Shown here: one piece after another, positions 8,160 to 18,502 of the stretch
How positions within the stretch are numbered: position 1 is the first letter of the stretch
Layout of the letters: each line of letters starts with the position of its first letter
The notes under the pieces: generated by a model
Databases searched by the model: none
Told to the model about the DNA's origin: nothing
What the model saw: only the letters and a program-made list of their open reading frames with translations
NCBI RefSeq assembly: GCF_001438805.1
Contig: NZ_JQCF01000002.1
Location: 62,001-126,000, forward strand
Reading direction: 5' to 3'
Source of the DNA: Companilactobacillus kimchiensis
GTDB taxonomy: Bacteria; Bacillota; Bacilli; Lactobacillales; Lactobacillaceae
DNA length: 64,000 bases
Program-made: the position numbers and the translations under genes

Positions 8160-9240
8160 GGGCAATCGTGTCTCCAATTTTTAAGGTTAAGGGTGTAATT
8201 CCAACTTTTTGCCATTCTTTTTTTAATTCAGTAATATCAAGTGTTTTATCACTCAAAACAATACCACAGTCACCGCCACCGGCACCTGAGGTCTTTGCAG
8301 AGCCACCTAATTTTTCAGCAATATCACAGAGCTTCGTTAATAGTTCAGTTTCAATATGGACATCACTAAAATCGGCTAAATCAGCTAAAAGATCACGATA
8401 TTTACTGAACATTTCTTTAATCAATGTAGAGTTATTAGTTTTAAATCCAGTAATTAAATGTTCAACATTTTGGCGACTAGCACGTAAAAAGTTTTGATAT
8501 TTATCAACTTTCTGGGCCTTAGTCAAAGCAATTCGGTCCACCAAAATAGAAGTTGAAGCCGGCGAACCGGTCCAACCAACGGTAAGTTCTAAATTATCTG
8601 GTAAATTAAGGCTTTGAATTCTTAATTGAGGCCAATCTAGAGATAGGATTTCGGTAATACTGTGATTTCTGATCATATTAAAGATCCAGTTACGATCAGG
8701 CGAATAATAAGCAACGATTCCACCGAAGGCACTGGCAGCAATATCGCCCAAACTACCATTCCCTTGGACAGATAAGTGGGAGATAGCGGATATTTTATAA
8801 ATATCCATCGCCGAAAGATTTAATTGATAAAAATCACCTAGGGTTTTTACCACAGCAACTGTGACTGCAGCCGATGAACCCAGCCCGTATTTTTTACCAT
8901 CTTGAGAATCCAGTTCACTAGTTACTAAAAGATCGTAATATTTTAATTTGACATCACATTCAAGAGCGTATTTTTCAACGAACTTGATAGCGGCCAAAAT
9001 ATATTGTAATTGACTTTCGGAATCATCAAAAACCAATTGAGTTCCTTGGCGATTCCAATGAATCAATTCTTTATTCAAATTTTTGGATTGGATCGTACCG
9101 CCATTTTGAGTCTGATTGACGGTAACAGTAACGTATTTATTTACTGAAGTAAGGACAGCGGGGAATCCTGTTTCAACAACAGCATATTCTCCTGCCAAAT
9201 ATAATTTTCCAGGTGCTTTTCCTGTAGACAAAAATATCAT
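8152..9240 (-). CDS. mvaK2: phosphomevalonate kinase, 362 aa
   Basis: GHMP kinase that phosphorylates 5-phosphomevalonate. Motif 1 is GKAPGKLYLAGEYAVVE near the N-terminus. The ATP-binding GHMP loop is KYGLGSSAAVTVAVV, and the C-terminal glycine loop is AKTSGAGGGDCGI. It lies third in the mevalonate operon, 15 bases after mvaD. Start choice is open. ATG 9240 has AAAGG only 2 bases upstream, while TTG 9231 lies 10 bases after that AAAGG and would give MSTGKAPGK, closer to the usual family start. Confidence 0.94.
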   Translation of the reverse strand: MIFLSTGKAPGKLYLAGEYAVVETGFPAVLTSVNKYVTVTVNQTQNGGTIQSKNLNKELIHWNRQGTQLVFDDSESQLQYILAAIKFVEKYALECDVKLKYYDLLVTSELDSQDGKKYGLGSSAAVTVAVVKTLGDFYQLNLSAMDIYKISAISHLSVQGNGSLGDIAASAFGGIVAYYSPDRNWIFNMIRNHSITEILSLDWPQLRIQSLNLPDNLELTVGWTGSPASTSILVDRIALTKAQKVDKYQNFLRASRQNVEHLITGFKTNNSTLIKEMFSKYRDLLADLADFSDVHIETELLTKLCDIAEKLGGSAKTSGAGGGDCGIVLSDKTLDITELKKEWQKVGITPLTLKIGDTIAHA

Positions 9241-9255
9241 ACCTTTCAATTTATA

Positions 9256-10221
9256 TCAGATGTATTGGATACCCGAGCCAATGTTGGCCACAACGGTAGT
9301 AACATTCGATAATTGTTGTTCAATGTATGTTTGAACCTTTAAAAGCGATTCCTTCGTACATATTATTTTAACATTGGGACCGGCATCAATTGTAGCATAC
9401 GCAAAAATTCCTTTTTGACGTAATTCTTGAATCAATTGGATGATTTGAATGGTCTCTGGTTCAAAATATGTAAATGAAGGATCAGCCGAAAGTGTCAAAG
9501 CATGCATACTCATCGCATTGTGTTCGGCAATTTCACCAATTTTTTGAACATCTTTTATAGCAATTGCTTGCTTAATTTCTTCTATCTCTGAAGTCACTAG
9601 TGTAACCCAATTTGGATAAAAAGGGGAGCTTTTGACGCTACTTTCCATTCCAATGGTTGAGGAAATTTTCTTACTGTGCTTGTTTATAACCACTGATAGT
9701 AATGTTAAATCAATATCTGGCGTTTCGTCAATCGGGACTGCATATGATGATTTATTATCATGTCCTGCAATCCATTCAACAAAACCACCATAGATCGAAC
9801 GGCTGGCAGATCCTGAACCATTACGGGCTAAAATCGATAATTCTCGACGATTCAAGTCTAATTGTTTGGTTTCATTAATTGCAGCGGCTAAAGCAGCAAA
9901 CCCCGAAGCTGAAGAAGCAAAACCAGCTGAAGTTGGAACGTGGTTAATGGAATTGATTTGAAAATGATCCTTAAATGAATAGAATTCTCTGACCGCATCC
10001 AAATAATTCGAAATTCGTTTATTTTGTTGATCATCCAATAGCTGATTATTTAAATAGATAATGTCTTTATCAGCAGTAATGATAGTTGCCTTAGTGTCCG
10101 TATAGAATCTGTCCAAAGTCAACGACAGACTATTTGTGTAGGGAAGCTTTAATTGTTGGTTCTTTTTACCCCAGTATTTTATTAAAGCAATATTAGTAAA
10201 TGCACGTGCCGTCCTAGTCAA
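9256..10221 (-). CDS. mvaD: diphosphomevalonate decarboxylase, 321 aa
   Basis: ATP-dependent decarboxylation of mevalonate diphosphate to IPP. It starts TARAFTNIALIKYWGKK, the family signature. The central GHMP loop is PTSAGFASSASGFAAL, and the catalytic Asp lies in ATIDAGPNV. I place the start at TTG 10221 because GGAGG sits 9 bases upstream and the resulting N-terminus matches the family. ATG 10239 would put the ribosome-binding site inside the gene. The TTG overlaps the mvaK1 stop by 8 bases, which suggests translational coupling. Confidence 0.95.
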   Translation of the reverse strand: MTRTARAFTNIALIKYWGKKNQQLKLPYTNSLSLTLDRFYTDTKATIITADKDIIYLNNQLLDDQQNKRISNYLDAVREFYSFKDHFQINSINHVPTSAGFASSASGFAALAAAINETKQLDLNRRELSILARNGSGSASRSIYGGFVEWIAGHDNKSSYAVPIDETPDIDLTLLSVVINKHSKKISSTIGMESSVKSSPFYPNWVTLVTSEIEEIKQAIAIKDVQKIGEIAEHNAMSMHALTLSADPSFTYFEPETIQIIQLIQELRQKGIFAYATIDAGPNVKIICTKESLLKVQTYIEQQLSNVTTVVANIGSGIQYI

Positions 10222-11164
10222 TTTCTGTATCCTCCGCATAAATGGATAATGGTTGAATCCAAGTCTGTTCGGCACCAGCTTTAATCAGTGCTTTTTGAAT
10301 CATTTGTGCATTTTTTAAATTCCTGGCTAAACAGATAATACAACCGCCACGTCCACCACCAGTAATTTTACTACCGAGTGAACCAGCATTATTGGCTGCT
10401 TCAATTAATTTGTCTGTTTTTGGTATTGCTAAATTTAATTTAGTCAAAATTTCATTTGCTAAGGAGAAGACCAATCCTAATTGTTTGAGATTACCTTCAG
10501 TCAGATAGTTACTAGCTTGAGTAGCATAATCACCAAGTTGTTTAAGGTAGGCACCAATTTTTACCTGATCTTGATCAAACATTTGTCGAACATCAGCAAC
10601 GGTTTCTTTGGTTCGACCCTTGACACCAGAATCAGCAATGACAATAAAGCCATCCGAATTAAACGTAAAGTGTTTTGGAGCAACGTTCTTACCAAATTTG
10701 ATGGGATATTCTGAACTAACAGTCAAAGCATCTAAACCACTGGCTTTTCCATGGGTAATAGTTTCCGAATGGTTAACATAATCAAGCAAAGTTTGATGAT
10801 CTAGTTTTTGTTCAAAAAAATCAAAAAATGCTCGAGTAATGGCGGCTGCAATCGCCGCTGACGAACCCATACCACGTTCAATTGGCAACCCACTGTCGAT
10901 ACTGATCATATATTTTGCTTGTTGCTGATTTAATCTTTGGTCTAAGAGATCAATTAAGTTCTGAACACCTGATAAAGAGTTCGGAATTTTAGTGATTTTT
11001 CCAGCATAATATTTAGAAATTAATGAGTTCTCAGAACTCTGTTTCATTTTGACGATTACGGGTGTACTAAGCAGGGGAATTGCAAAAGCAGGGTAGCCAT
11101 AAACTACCGCATGTTCTCCCATAATAATAGTTTTTCCGTGACTTTTACCTATTCCTTTAAGCAC
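10214..11164 (-). CDS. mvaK1: mevalonate kinase, 316 aa
   Basis: First gene of the mevalonate operon; phosphorylates mevalonate at C5. Motif 1 is GKTIIMGEHAVVYGYPA, the GHMP ATP loop is PIERGMGSSAAIAAA, and the C-terminal loop is KITGGGRGGCIICLA. The start is GTG 11164 with GAGGTGA upstream; an overlapping ATG is out of frame. It is divergent from rexB, with about 100 bp between the starts for both promoters. Mevalonate synthesis genes (mvaS, mvaA) are not in the window. Confidence 0.95.
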   Translation of the reverse strand: MLKGIGKSHGKTIIMGEHAVVYGYPAFAIPLLSTPVIVKMKQSSENSLISKYYAGKITKIPNSLSGVQNLIDLLDQRLNQQQAKYMISIDSGLPIERGMGSSAAIAAAITRAFFDFFEQKLDHQTLLDYVNHSETITHGKASGLDALTVSSEYPIKFGKNVAPKHFTFNSDGFIVIADSGVKGRTKETVADVRQMFDQDQVKIGAYLKQLGDYATQASNYLTEGNLKQLGLVFSLANEILTKLNLAIPKTDKLIEAANNAGSLGSKITGGGRGGCIICLARNLKNAQMIQKALIKAGAEQTWIQPLSIYAEDTEID

Positions 11165-11266
11165 ATGCTCACCTCAGTTTCTCTAATCTCTTATTTTATA
11201 CATCTATCGTCTCGATTTCCACTTTATGACTATTAACTATGATAGAATTTTTGCGGGTGAAGAAAA

Positions 11267-14200
11267 ATGACATTAAATTTTGTACTGGGTAAAAACCAAT
11301 TTGATCATCATCAAAAAATGATGGAACTGTTCCAAGAGGATTATCAGAAAGATCCAAATGGTCAGTTCTTCTTTTTGGTGCCGAATCATATAAAATTCGA
11401 ATCAGAAATTAATATTCTCAAATCCTTTGATAAAGGTGGGGATAAATTGATTGCTACCAACAACGTTCAAACATTTTCGTTTTCACGTTTGGCTTGGTAT
11501 TTTTTACGGAGCAGTAGCGATTATAACGTTGAAACCTTAACGCAAACTAAATCGGCCATGTTACTGAAGGAAATTGTTCAGTCACACAAAGCAGATTTAA
11601 AAATCTTCCGTGGAATGATCGACAAACCAGGCTTTATTGATCAAATGATTTCTCAATTCAATGAATTTTTGAACGGGGCAGTTCAACCAGATGATATTGA
11701 AGCTGTTTTGGATAACAACGGTGATGGAATTTTTGCCGACAAGATCCAAGAGCTTAATCTGATCTATAGTGATTATTTACAAAAAATTCAAGCATACAAT
11801 ACTAATGACTTTCAATTGAATTCCTTAGCTGATTTTCTTAATCAAAAAATTAAAACTTCCGAATATCATTTTTATATTGAAGGTTTTTCAACTTTTACCG
11901 CTACGGAATTGAATCTGGTTAAAACTATGATTTTAAATAGTGGTAATTTAAACGTTTCTTTAGTGTTAGAGAAGTCCAGTTTGAATTCAACTGATAAGTC
12001 AGACTTTTTTTATCGACCAATCTCCACATATCAACAATTACATGACTTCGCCACACAACAACAGCTGGCAACTCATAGTTATTTTGCTGACAAATTGCGA
12101 ATTAATAGTGATTTAGCCATATTAGAGGATTATTGGATTCAATCCAGCGGTGTTGGTGCTATTAAAAAATCAGTTTTAGATGATAAGAATAACGTTCAAA
12201 TTTGGAAAGCGACTGACAAACAAACTGAAGTTTCAGCAGTCAGCTCTTATATTCGTCGAATGGTGGCCCGAAAAGATTATCGGTATAACGATTTCTTAAT
12301 TGTGGCTCGTAACTTATCGGAATATGGTTCTTTCATTGAGTCATTTATGAAAAACAATGAAGTTCCGTATTTTATTGATCTACAAAAGAAAATGGCTAAT
12401 CATCCTTTCAAACGTCTGATTGATTTATTATTTGCGATTCATGACAAAGGGATGCAAGAAGACGATGTCATCGGAATGTTACGTACTGAATTATTGATTC
12501 CAGTTGAATTTAAAGATGACATTATTGGTTTCCGACAGGCAGTCGATTTAACCGAAAACTACGCTTTAGCTAATGGACTCACTAAGCATAATTGGTTAGG
12601 GGATAACTTTAAACCAAATGTTAAATTCGACCAAAAGCAAGATCAAGTTCGGATTCAAGAGTATCAACAGATTAACCTTATTAAGAATTTTGTAAAAACA
12701 ATTTCTCAAAAATTGGACAAATTTCTTGACGATAGCGCCACCTCAACTGACAGTGCCACTGCACTCTATGAATTTTTAACAAAGAATGGCGTTTTTGAAG
12801 TCTTACTAAAGTGGCAACAACAAGCTACCATTCAAAAAAATCTAACTTTGGCTAACCAACCGGAACAGATTGTTAGTCTTTTTAATCAAATTTTAGACGA
12901 ATACGTCACTGTTTTTGGCAACCAACAATTTGATTCTAATGACTTTATTGGGATTTTGGATGCAGCCTTTGAAAGTGCCACTTATTCGCAAATTCCTTCA
13001 ACCTTAGATGCGGTCAGTATTTCCGAAATCGGGATGATTCAACCTAATAACCGAAAGATTACCTTTATTTTAGGCTCAACGACCAACAATATGCCTGGGG
13101 CAACCGTTTCTAATAATCTGGTCACTGACGACGAAAGAGGTTTCTTGAATGAGAATTTGAGCGAAGGTAAGTTCTTGAAGGAGTCAGACGAAATCGTTAA
13201 TAATTCTGAACCATTCTTACATGACATTACCTTCACTACTGGTTCAAAGAGATTGATTTTTACATATCCTAATTTAACTGAGGACAATAAAAAACTTGAG
13301 ATTTCTAGTTATGTCAAACGAATTCAAGAACACTTTGCTTTGAACATTGAGGATAAATTAGCCAGTCCTTTGGTTGATGATCCGGATGACGATCAAAATT
13401 ATAGTCATGTTTTAGAGTATGTTGGTTCCAAAACTTCAACCCTAAATTACTTGATTCGAGTCTCACGAGCAGCGATTGATCGAAAACAAGATATTCCTGC
13501 TACTTGGAATTATGTTAAAAATCGTTTAACACAACAGGCACCAGAAACAACTGACTTTGCTTTGGGTTCCTTAGATTATCAAAATAAGCCTTATGATCTC
13601 AGACCGGAAACAGTCGATGCTCTATATGAAAAGAACTTGAATATTTCTATTTCACAATTAGAGACTTTCTATATGAATGAATATGAATACTTTTTGAAGT
13701 ACGGTTTGCGAATACACCCTCGACAATTATTTGAGATTACTCCTGCCCAAACCGGTTCAATTTTCCATGCTGTTTTGGATGGTTTAGTTAAGTATTTGAA
13801 TACAAATGACCAAAAACTCGTCGATTTTGATGATACAGAAATTACCAATTTGGTAGTTGATTTATTCAAGGAGCAAGTTAGTTTACCAGAGAATAAAATT
13901 TTCAACTCATCAGCCAGAATGCTCTATATTTCAACTAAACTACAAAGTACCTTAGTTCAATTAGTTAAAAATATGAAAATTCAATATCGTCGTAATAAAT
14001 TTGTACCGAAGAAATCCGAAGTTACATTTGGTCGCATGGAACAAGTTGATTTGAAGGGATTGGTCTATAAAGATGTGGCATTGGGCCATGATATCAACGT
14101 TCGTGGAAAAATCGATCGTATTGATGAAATGACTTTAGCCGATATGACTTATTTAGCTATTATTGATTATAAGTCCAGTGAACGTAATTTCAGTTTCCCA

Positions 14201-14770
14201 CAGTTTCTAGACGGAATTACCATGCAAATGCCAACTTATATTCAAGATTTGAATCAAAACTTAGAGTTATTTAAAACTCCTGAAACCGATATTAAGATCG
14301 GTGGGGCACTCTATGAACATATTGTTAATCCCTTTGTTCGTCTAACAAAATCCAGCGTGCCTGTGGAACAAAAAATCCTCAATAAATTTAAACTACAAGG
14401 ACTTCTGTTGAATGATGAAGAATTATTAGATAACTTCGACAAAGATGCCCGAACTGCCAAGGATATAAGGACCGCTAGATCCCCCGTAGTCAGTTTCGGT
14501 AAAAATGACGTAATCGATGATAAGCAAATGGCCATGATCCTCAAATATAATGATCATTTGATTCGTAACGCAGGTGAAAAAATTTACTCTGGTAAATTAA
14601 ATCTGAATCCTTACCGTTATCAAAAATTGACGGCCTTGCAATACAGTGACTATCGTTCGATTTTTGAATTTGATGCGATGTTACCAGAAAATGAATACCA
14701 CGATATTATTAATTACAATAAAAATGATGTATTAGATAAAATTGAAAAGGTTTTGGGGGGTGAAGAATAA
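11267..14770 (+). CDS. rexB: RexB, ATP-dependent helicase/nuclease subunit B, 1167 aa
   Basis: Partner of RexA in end-processing of double-strand breaks for RecA-dependent repair. The N-terminal region, starting NFVLGKNQFDHHQKMMEL, has the inactive UvrD-like fold of AddB/RexB but no consensus Walker A. The C-terminal nuclease domain shows GSIFHAVLDGL and IIDYKSSERNF (D-x-K catalytic core). I found no cysteine in the whole protein, so the Fe-S cluster of AddB is absent, as known for RexB. The stop codon overlaps the rexA start (TAATG). Confidence 0.95.
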   Translation: MTLNFVLGKNQFDHHQKMMELFQEDYQKDPNGQFFFLVPNHIKFESEINILKSFDKGGDKLIATNNVQTFSFSRLAWYFLRSSSDYNVETLTQTKSAMLLKEIVQSHKADLKIFRGMIDKPGFIDQMISQFNEFLNGAVQPDDIEAVLDNNGDGIFADKIQELNLIYSDYLQKIQAYNTNDFQLNSLADFLNQKIKTSEYHFYIEGFSTFTATELNLVKTMILNSGNLNVSLVLEKSSLNSTDKSDFFYRPISTYQQLHDFATQQQLATHSYFADKLRINSDLAILEDYWIQSSGVGAIKKSVLDDKNNVQIWKATDKQTEVSAVSSYIRRMVARKDYRYNDFLIVARNLSEYGSFIESFMKNNEVPYFIDLQKKMANHPFKRLIDLLFAIHDKGMQEDDVIGMLRTELLIPVEFKDDIIGFRQAVDLTENYALANGLTKHNWLGDNFKPNVKFDQKQDQVRIQEYQQINLIKNFVKTISQKLDKFLDDSATSTDSATALYEFLTKNGVFEVLLKWQQQATIQKNLTLANQPEQIVSLFNQILDEYVTVFGNQQFDSNDFIGILDAAFESATYSQIPSTLDAVSISEIGMIQPNNRKITFILGSTTNNMPGATVSNNLVTDDERGFLNENLSEGKFLKESDEIVNNSEPFLHDITFTTGSKRLIFTYPNLTEDNKKLEISSYVKRIQEHFALNIEDKLASPLVDDPDDDQNYSHVLEYVGSKTSTLNYLIRVSRAAIDRKQDIPATWNYVKNRLTQQAPETTDFALGSLDYQNKPYDLRPETVDALYEKNLNISISQLETFYMNEYEYFLKYGLRIHPRQLFEITPAQTGSIFHAVLDGLVKYLNTNDQKLVDFDDTEITNLVVDLFKEQVSLPENKIFNSSARMLYISTKLQSTLVQLVKNMKIQYRRNKFVPKKSEVTFGRMEQVDLKGLVYKDVALGHDINVRGKIDRIDEMTLADMTYLAIIDYKSSERNFSFPQFLDGITMQMPTYIQDLNQNLELFKTPETDIKIGGALYEHIVNPFVRLTKSSVPVEQKILNKFKLQGLLLNDEELLDNFDKDARTAKDIRTARSPVVSFGKNDVIDDKQMAMILKYNDHLIRNAGEKIYSGKLNLNPYRYQKLTALQYSDYRSIFEFDAMLPENEYHDIINYNKNDVLDKIEKVLGGEE

Positions 14771-17700
14771 TGCCTAAATGGACTGATGATCAAGTTAAAG
14801 CAATTGAGACTCGTGGACGCGACATTTTAGTATCTGCGGCTGCTGGTTCTGGTAAAACAACTATTTTGATCGAACGAATTCTTCGTGAATTAAAAGGTGA
14901 TGCTGACCATGACCCAGAAGATATTGATAATTTATTGGTAGCAACCTTCACTGAAGCTGCTGCTCAAGAAATGAAAGAACGACTCTTGATTGCTTTGAAA
15001 AAAGCTGCCAATCAAGCTACAGATCCAGCAATCAAAAAGCATCTGCAAAAACAAATTTTTCGGGTGCCGATGGCTAATATCAGCACTCTACATGCCTTTT
15101 GCTTGAGCGTGATCAAAAAATTCTACTATGTGATTGATTTAGATCCTAACTTTAGACTGTTGAGCGATGATACTGAAAAATCAATTATTCAAGAACAAGC
15201 TTATAGTTTAGTTCGGGATGATTACTACAGTAAAAATGATGACGATTTTATCAATTTGACGGGTAATTTTACCAATGATCGGTCTGATGATGGCCTAAAG
15301 GACGTTATCTTCAAAACCTATGATTTTGCTATTACCAACCGTGATACTGAAACCTGGTTAGATGGTTTAGTAACAAAATATCAATTTGAAGATTCTTTTG
15401 TCACATCTGATTTTTATAAAGTTGACTTTTTACCTCAAATTAAGCAACGCCTACAAGAATTACAAGAGATCAATGATGCAGGGATTGACTTAGCCAATGA
15501 GGATAGCTTCGCACAAACTTATATGCCAGTATTTAAAACACGAGCTAGTAAGCTTGATGATTTAGAAGTTAATTTGCAGGTTATGAGTTATCAGGATATC
15601 AGAGAAGATTTGAATAAATTTGAATTACTTGATGATGATGGTAAAAAAGTGAAAAAAATCTCTATCAAAAAGGCTGACCTAGAAGGTGAAAATACCGATT
15701 TGATGGAAGCTGCTAAAGATAATGGGACTAAATTCAATGCTAAACGGAATAAATTATATGAAGATTATTTCTTGAAATCAGAGGACGAAGTTAATCAATC
15801 ATTATTGATAGCACAACAATTGATTCTCAAATTAGTTGAAGTTGAACGTAAGTTTATGCAAAAATTTGCGGACTTAAAAGCTAGTAGTCATGTACTTGAT
15901 TTTAATGATCTCGAACACAAAGCCGTTGATATTTTAACTGGTGAAGTTGATGGTCATAAAATTGCTCAAGAATATTACCAAGGTAAATTTGATGAGTTAA
16001 TGATCGATGAATACCAAGATGTTAATGAAATGCAGGAAAGAATTGTTGATCTGCTATCTTGTGAAACCAATCATCGTTTCATGGTTGGTGATATCAAACA
16101 ATCAATTTATGGTTTTCGACAAGCAGCACCACGACTCTTTACGGAAAAATACGATCAATTTCAAAAGTCCGATAATCCCAATGAATTAGTTCAATTATCA
16201 ATGAACTTCCGGTCATCTAGTGCCATTGACAAGTTTGTTAACCAAATATTCACACGAATTTTTGATAAAAAAATTGGTGATATTGATTACGATGAGAAGG
16301 CCCAATTAGTTACGGGAACTAAGTTTCCCAAAACAGTTGATACAGAGAATGAATTTAATATTTATTCCTTACCTAAAGATGCTTCTACTAGTTTTTCAAA
16401 TGATACTGAGATCACCAATGAAACTGAAGGTTCCCAGGAAGAATTAACCAAACGTCAAACCTTGATCAGCGCTGCGGCTAAAAGAATTCACGAATTGATT
16501 GATTCTGGATTTAACATTTATGATAGCAAGATGGATGCTGAAGATGATGCTGATAAAATAAGACCTTTAAAATATTCCGATATTGCAATCCTATCAAGAA
16601 CACGTAGTAATAATACGGATATCGTTTCTTACTTCTCCAAAGACAACATCCCCGTAATGGTGACTGATGCTAAAAACTATTTCCAAACGACCGAATTACA
16701 AATTATGATGGCCATGTTGAATATTGTTGATAATCCATATCAAGATATTCCACTAGTTGCGGTCCTCCGTTCACCAATTGTCGGAATGAACGAAGAAGAG
16801 TTAGCTGAGATTCGTTTAGCCGACAAACGTAATACCTATTACACCGCTGTTCAAGCCTATTTAGTTTCCGAAGATTCCGACGAACACCTTCAAAACAAAC
16901 TCAAGTCCTTCTTATTACAATTGGAAAACTATCGTGATTTTTCCAATAAAAACAGTATTGCTCGTTTAATTTGGAAAATTTACCAAGAAACTGGACTTTT
17001 GGAATATGTTTCGGGAATGCCTGGGGGTAAACAACGGGCTGCCAATTTACATGCTCTTTATCAACGTGCCAATTCTTATGAAGAAAATAATTTTAAAGGT
17101 TTGCACCAATTCATTGCTTTTATTCAAAGAATGCAAGAGCTTGATAAGGATCTATCACAACCTAATAGTATCGAAGCTAATGATGATACGGTTAAAGTAA
17201 TGACTGTCCATGGTTCCAAAGGTTTGGAATTCCCAATTGTTATTTATTTGGATATGGCTAATGGTTTTAATATGTTGGATGTTAATTCAGGGACCGTTTT
17301 TGACGCTCAAAAGGGTATTGGTATCACTCTTGCGGACACTGATACCAGACTACAATATCGAACTATTCAAAGAGGAATCATCAGTAACCAAAAGAAATTA
17401 GCTACTATTTCAGAAGAAATGCGCTTATTATATGTTGCCTTAACACGGGCTAAACAAAAGTTGATCATGTTAGGTTTCACTAACGACCAAGAAGCTATGT
17501 TCAAACGCTGGGATGATATCAAATTAGATGATAAAAACTTGATCAATGAATCAGCCCGAACTAAGGCTAAAAATTTCCAAGATCTAGTGGGAATGAGTAC
17601 CTTATCCAAAATTGATGCTGAAGAATATTATGACAAAAATTTACAACTACGCTTCAAACTAATTCCAATCCAAGCGGGCAGTTTAGAAACAACCAACATT

Positions 17701-18483
17701 ATTATTCCTAAAACAACTCCAGTTGAATTAAATGAACGATTTAAGGAAACTGTGAACAGTATTTTAGATTTCAAGTATCAACATCAGGAAGCTGTTGACA
17801 CGACTGCCTATCAGTCTGTTTCTGAAATCAAGGGGTTGTTTGCCGATCCAGATGAAGAAAGTATGGCTGAAGATTTGATTGATGACAAAGCTCGTTATAA
17901 TTTAGGATCTTTTGCTAAACCACAATTTCTAACTAAATCAAAGAAGATCACTAATGCCGAGGTTGGTAGTGCAACCCATCTAGTTTTACAAAAAATGAAT
18001 CTGACTAAAACCCCAGAGTTAACTGATGTTGAAGAACTTGTTCAAGATTTGGTGAATGAAAAATTATTAACTGCTGAATTAGCTGAAAAAATTGATTGTC
18101 AAAGTCTTGTCAATTTTTATCAAAGTGAATTGGGACAGATAATTATTACTAATCACGAGAGTGTTAGCCGTGAATTTCCTTGTTCGATCCTCATGCCAGC
18201 TAAAAGATTGTTTAAAAACACTGCAAAAGACTATTCCACTAACGATAAAATATTAGTTCATGGTATTATTGATGGTGTAATTGAATTAGATCATGGAATA
18301 ATTATTTTTGACTACAAAACAGATCATGCTACTAGTCAAAATTTGGAGGAATTAAAAACCAAATATTCCGGACAAGTCAATTTATATGCAGAAGCTATTT
18401 CTGTAATTAAGAACAAACCTGTAGTGGGTAAATATCTTTATTTCTTGAAGATGGACAAAGCTGTTGATCTTCTCGCAAATTAA
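14770..18483 (+). CDS. rexA: RexA, ATP-dependent helicase/nuclease subunit A, 1237 aa
   Basis: UvrD/PcrA-type 3'-5' helicase plus C-terminal nuclease of the RexAB complex. Walker A is SAAAGSGKTTILIERI (about residues 22-37), motif II is DELMIDEYQDVNEMQ, and motif III is VGDIKQSIYGFRQA. Motif V/VI is MTVHGSKGLEFPIV and MRLLYVALTRAKQKL. The C-terminal nuclease core is IIIFDYKTDHA (about 1190). Length is normal for AddA/RexA. The ATG overlaps the rexB stop by one base, which favours equimolar expression. Confidence 0.97.
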   Translation: MPKWTDDQVKAIETRGRDILVSAAAGSGKTTILIERILRELKGDADHDPEDIDNLLVATFTEAAAQEMKERLLIALKKAANQATDPAIKKHLQKQIFRVPMANISTLHAFCLSVIKKFYYVIDLDPNFRLLSDDTEKSIIQEQAYSLVRDDYYSKNDDDFINLTGNFTNDRSDDGLKDVIFKTYDFAITNRDTETWLDGLVTKYQFEDSFVTSDFYKVDFLPQIKQRLQELQEINDAGIDLANEDSFAQTYMPVFKTRASKLDDLEVNLQVMSYQDIREDLNKFELLDDDGKKVKKISIKKADLEGENTDLMEAAKDNGTKFNAKRNKLYEDYFLKSEDEVNQSLLIAQQLILKLVEVERKFMQKFADLKASSHVLDFNDLEHKAVDILTGEVDGHKIAQEYYQGKFDELMIDEYQDVNEMQERIVDLLSCETNHRFMVGDIKQSIYGFRQAAPRLFTEKYDQFQKSDNPNELVQLSMNFRSSSAIDKFVNQIFTRIFDKKIGDIDYDEKAQLVTGTKFPKTVDTENEFNIYSLPKDASTSFSNDTEITNETEGSQEELTKRQTLISAAAKRIHELIDSGFNIYDSKMDAEDDADKIRPLKYSDIAILSRTRSNNTDIVSYFSKDNIPVMVTDAKNYFQTTELQIMMAMLNIVDNPYQDIPLVAVLRSPIVGMNEEELAEIRLADKRNTYYTAVQAYLVSEDSDEHLQNKLKSFLLQLENYRDFSNKNSIARLIWKIYQETGLLEYVSGMPGGKQRAANLHALYQRANSYEENNFKGLHQFIAFIQRMQELDKDLSQPNSIEANDDTVKVMTVHGSKGLEFPIVIYLDMANGFNMLDVNSGTVFDAQKGIGITLADTDTRLQYRTIQRGIISNQKKLATISEEMRLLYVALTRAKQKLIMLGFTNDQEAMFKRWDDIKLDDKNLINESARTKAKNFQDLVGMSTLSKIDAEEYYDKNLQLRFKLIPIQAGSLETTNIIIPKTTPVELNERFKETVNSILDFKYQHQEAVDTTAYQSVSEIKGLFADPDEESMAEDLIDDKARYNLGSFAKPQFLTKSKKITNAEVGSATHLVLQKMNLTKTPELTDVEELVQDLVNEKLLTAELAEKIDCQSLVNFYQSELGQIIITNHESVSREFPCSILMPAKRLFKNTAKDYSTNDKILVHGIIDGVIELDHGIIIFDYKTDHATSQNLEELKTKYSGQVNLYAEAISVIKNKPVVGKYLYFLKMDKAVDLLAN

Positions 18484-18502
18484 AAGATGAGAGGTGAATG
18501 AT

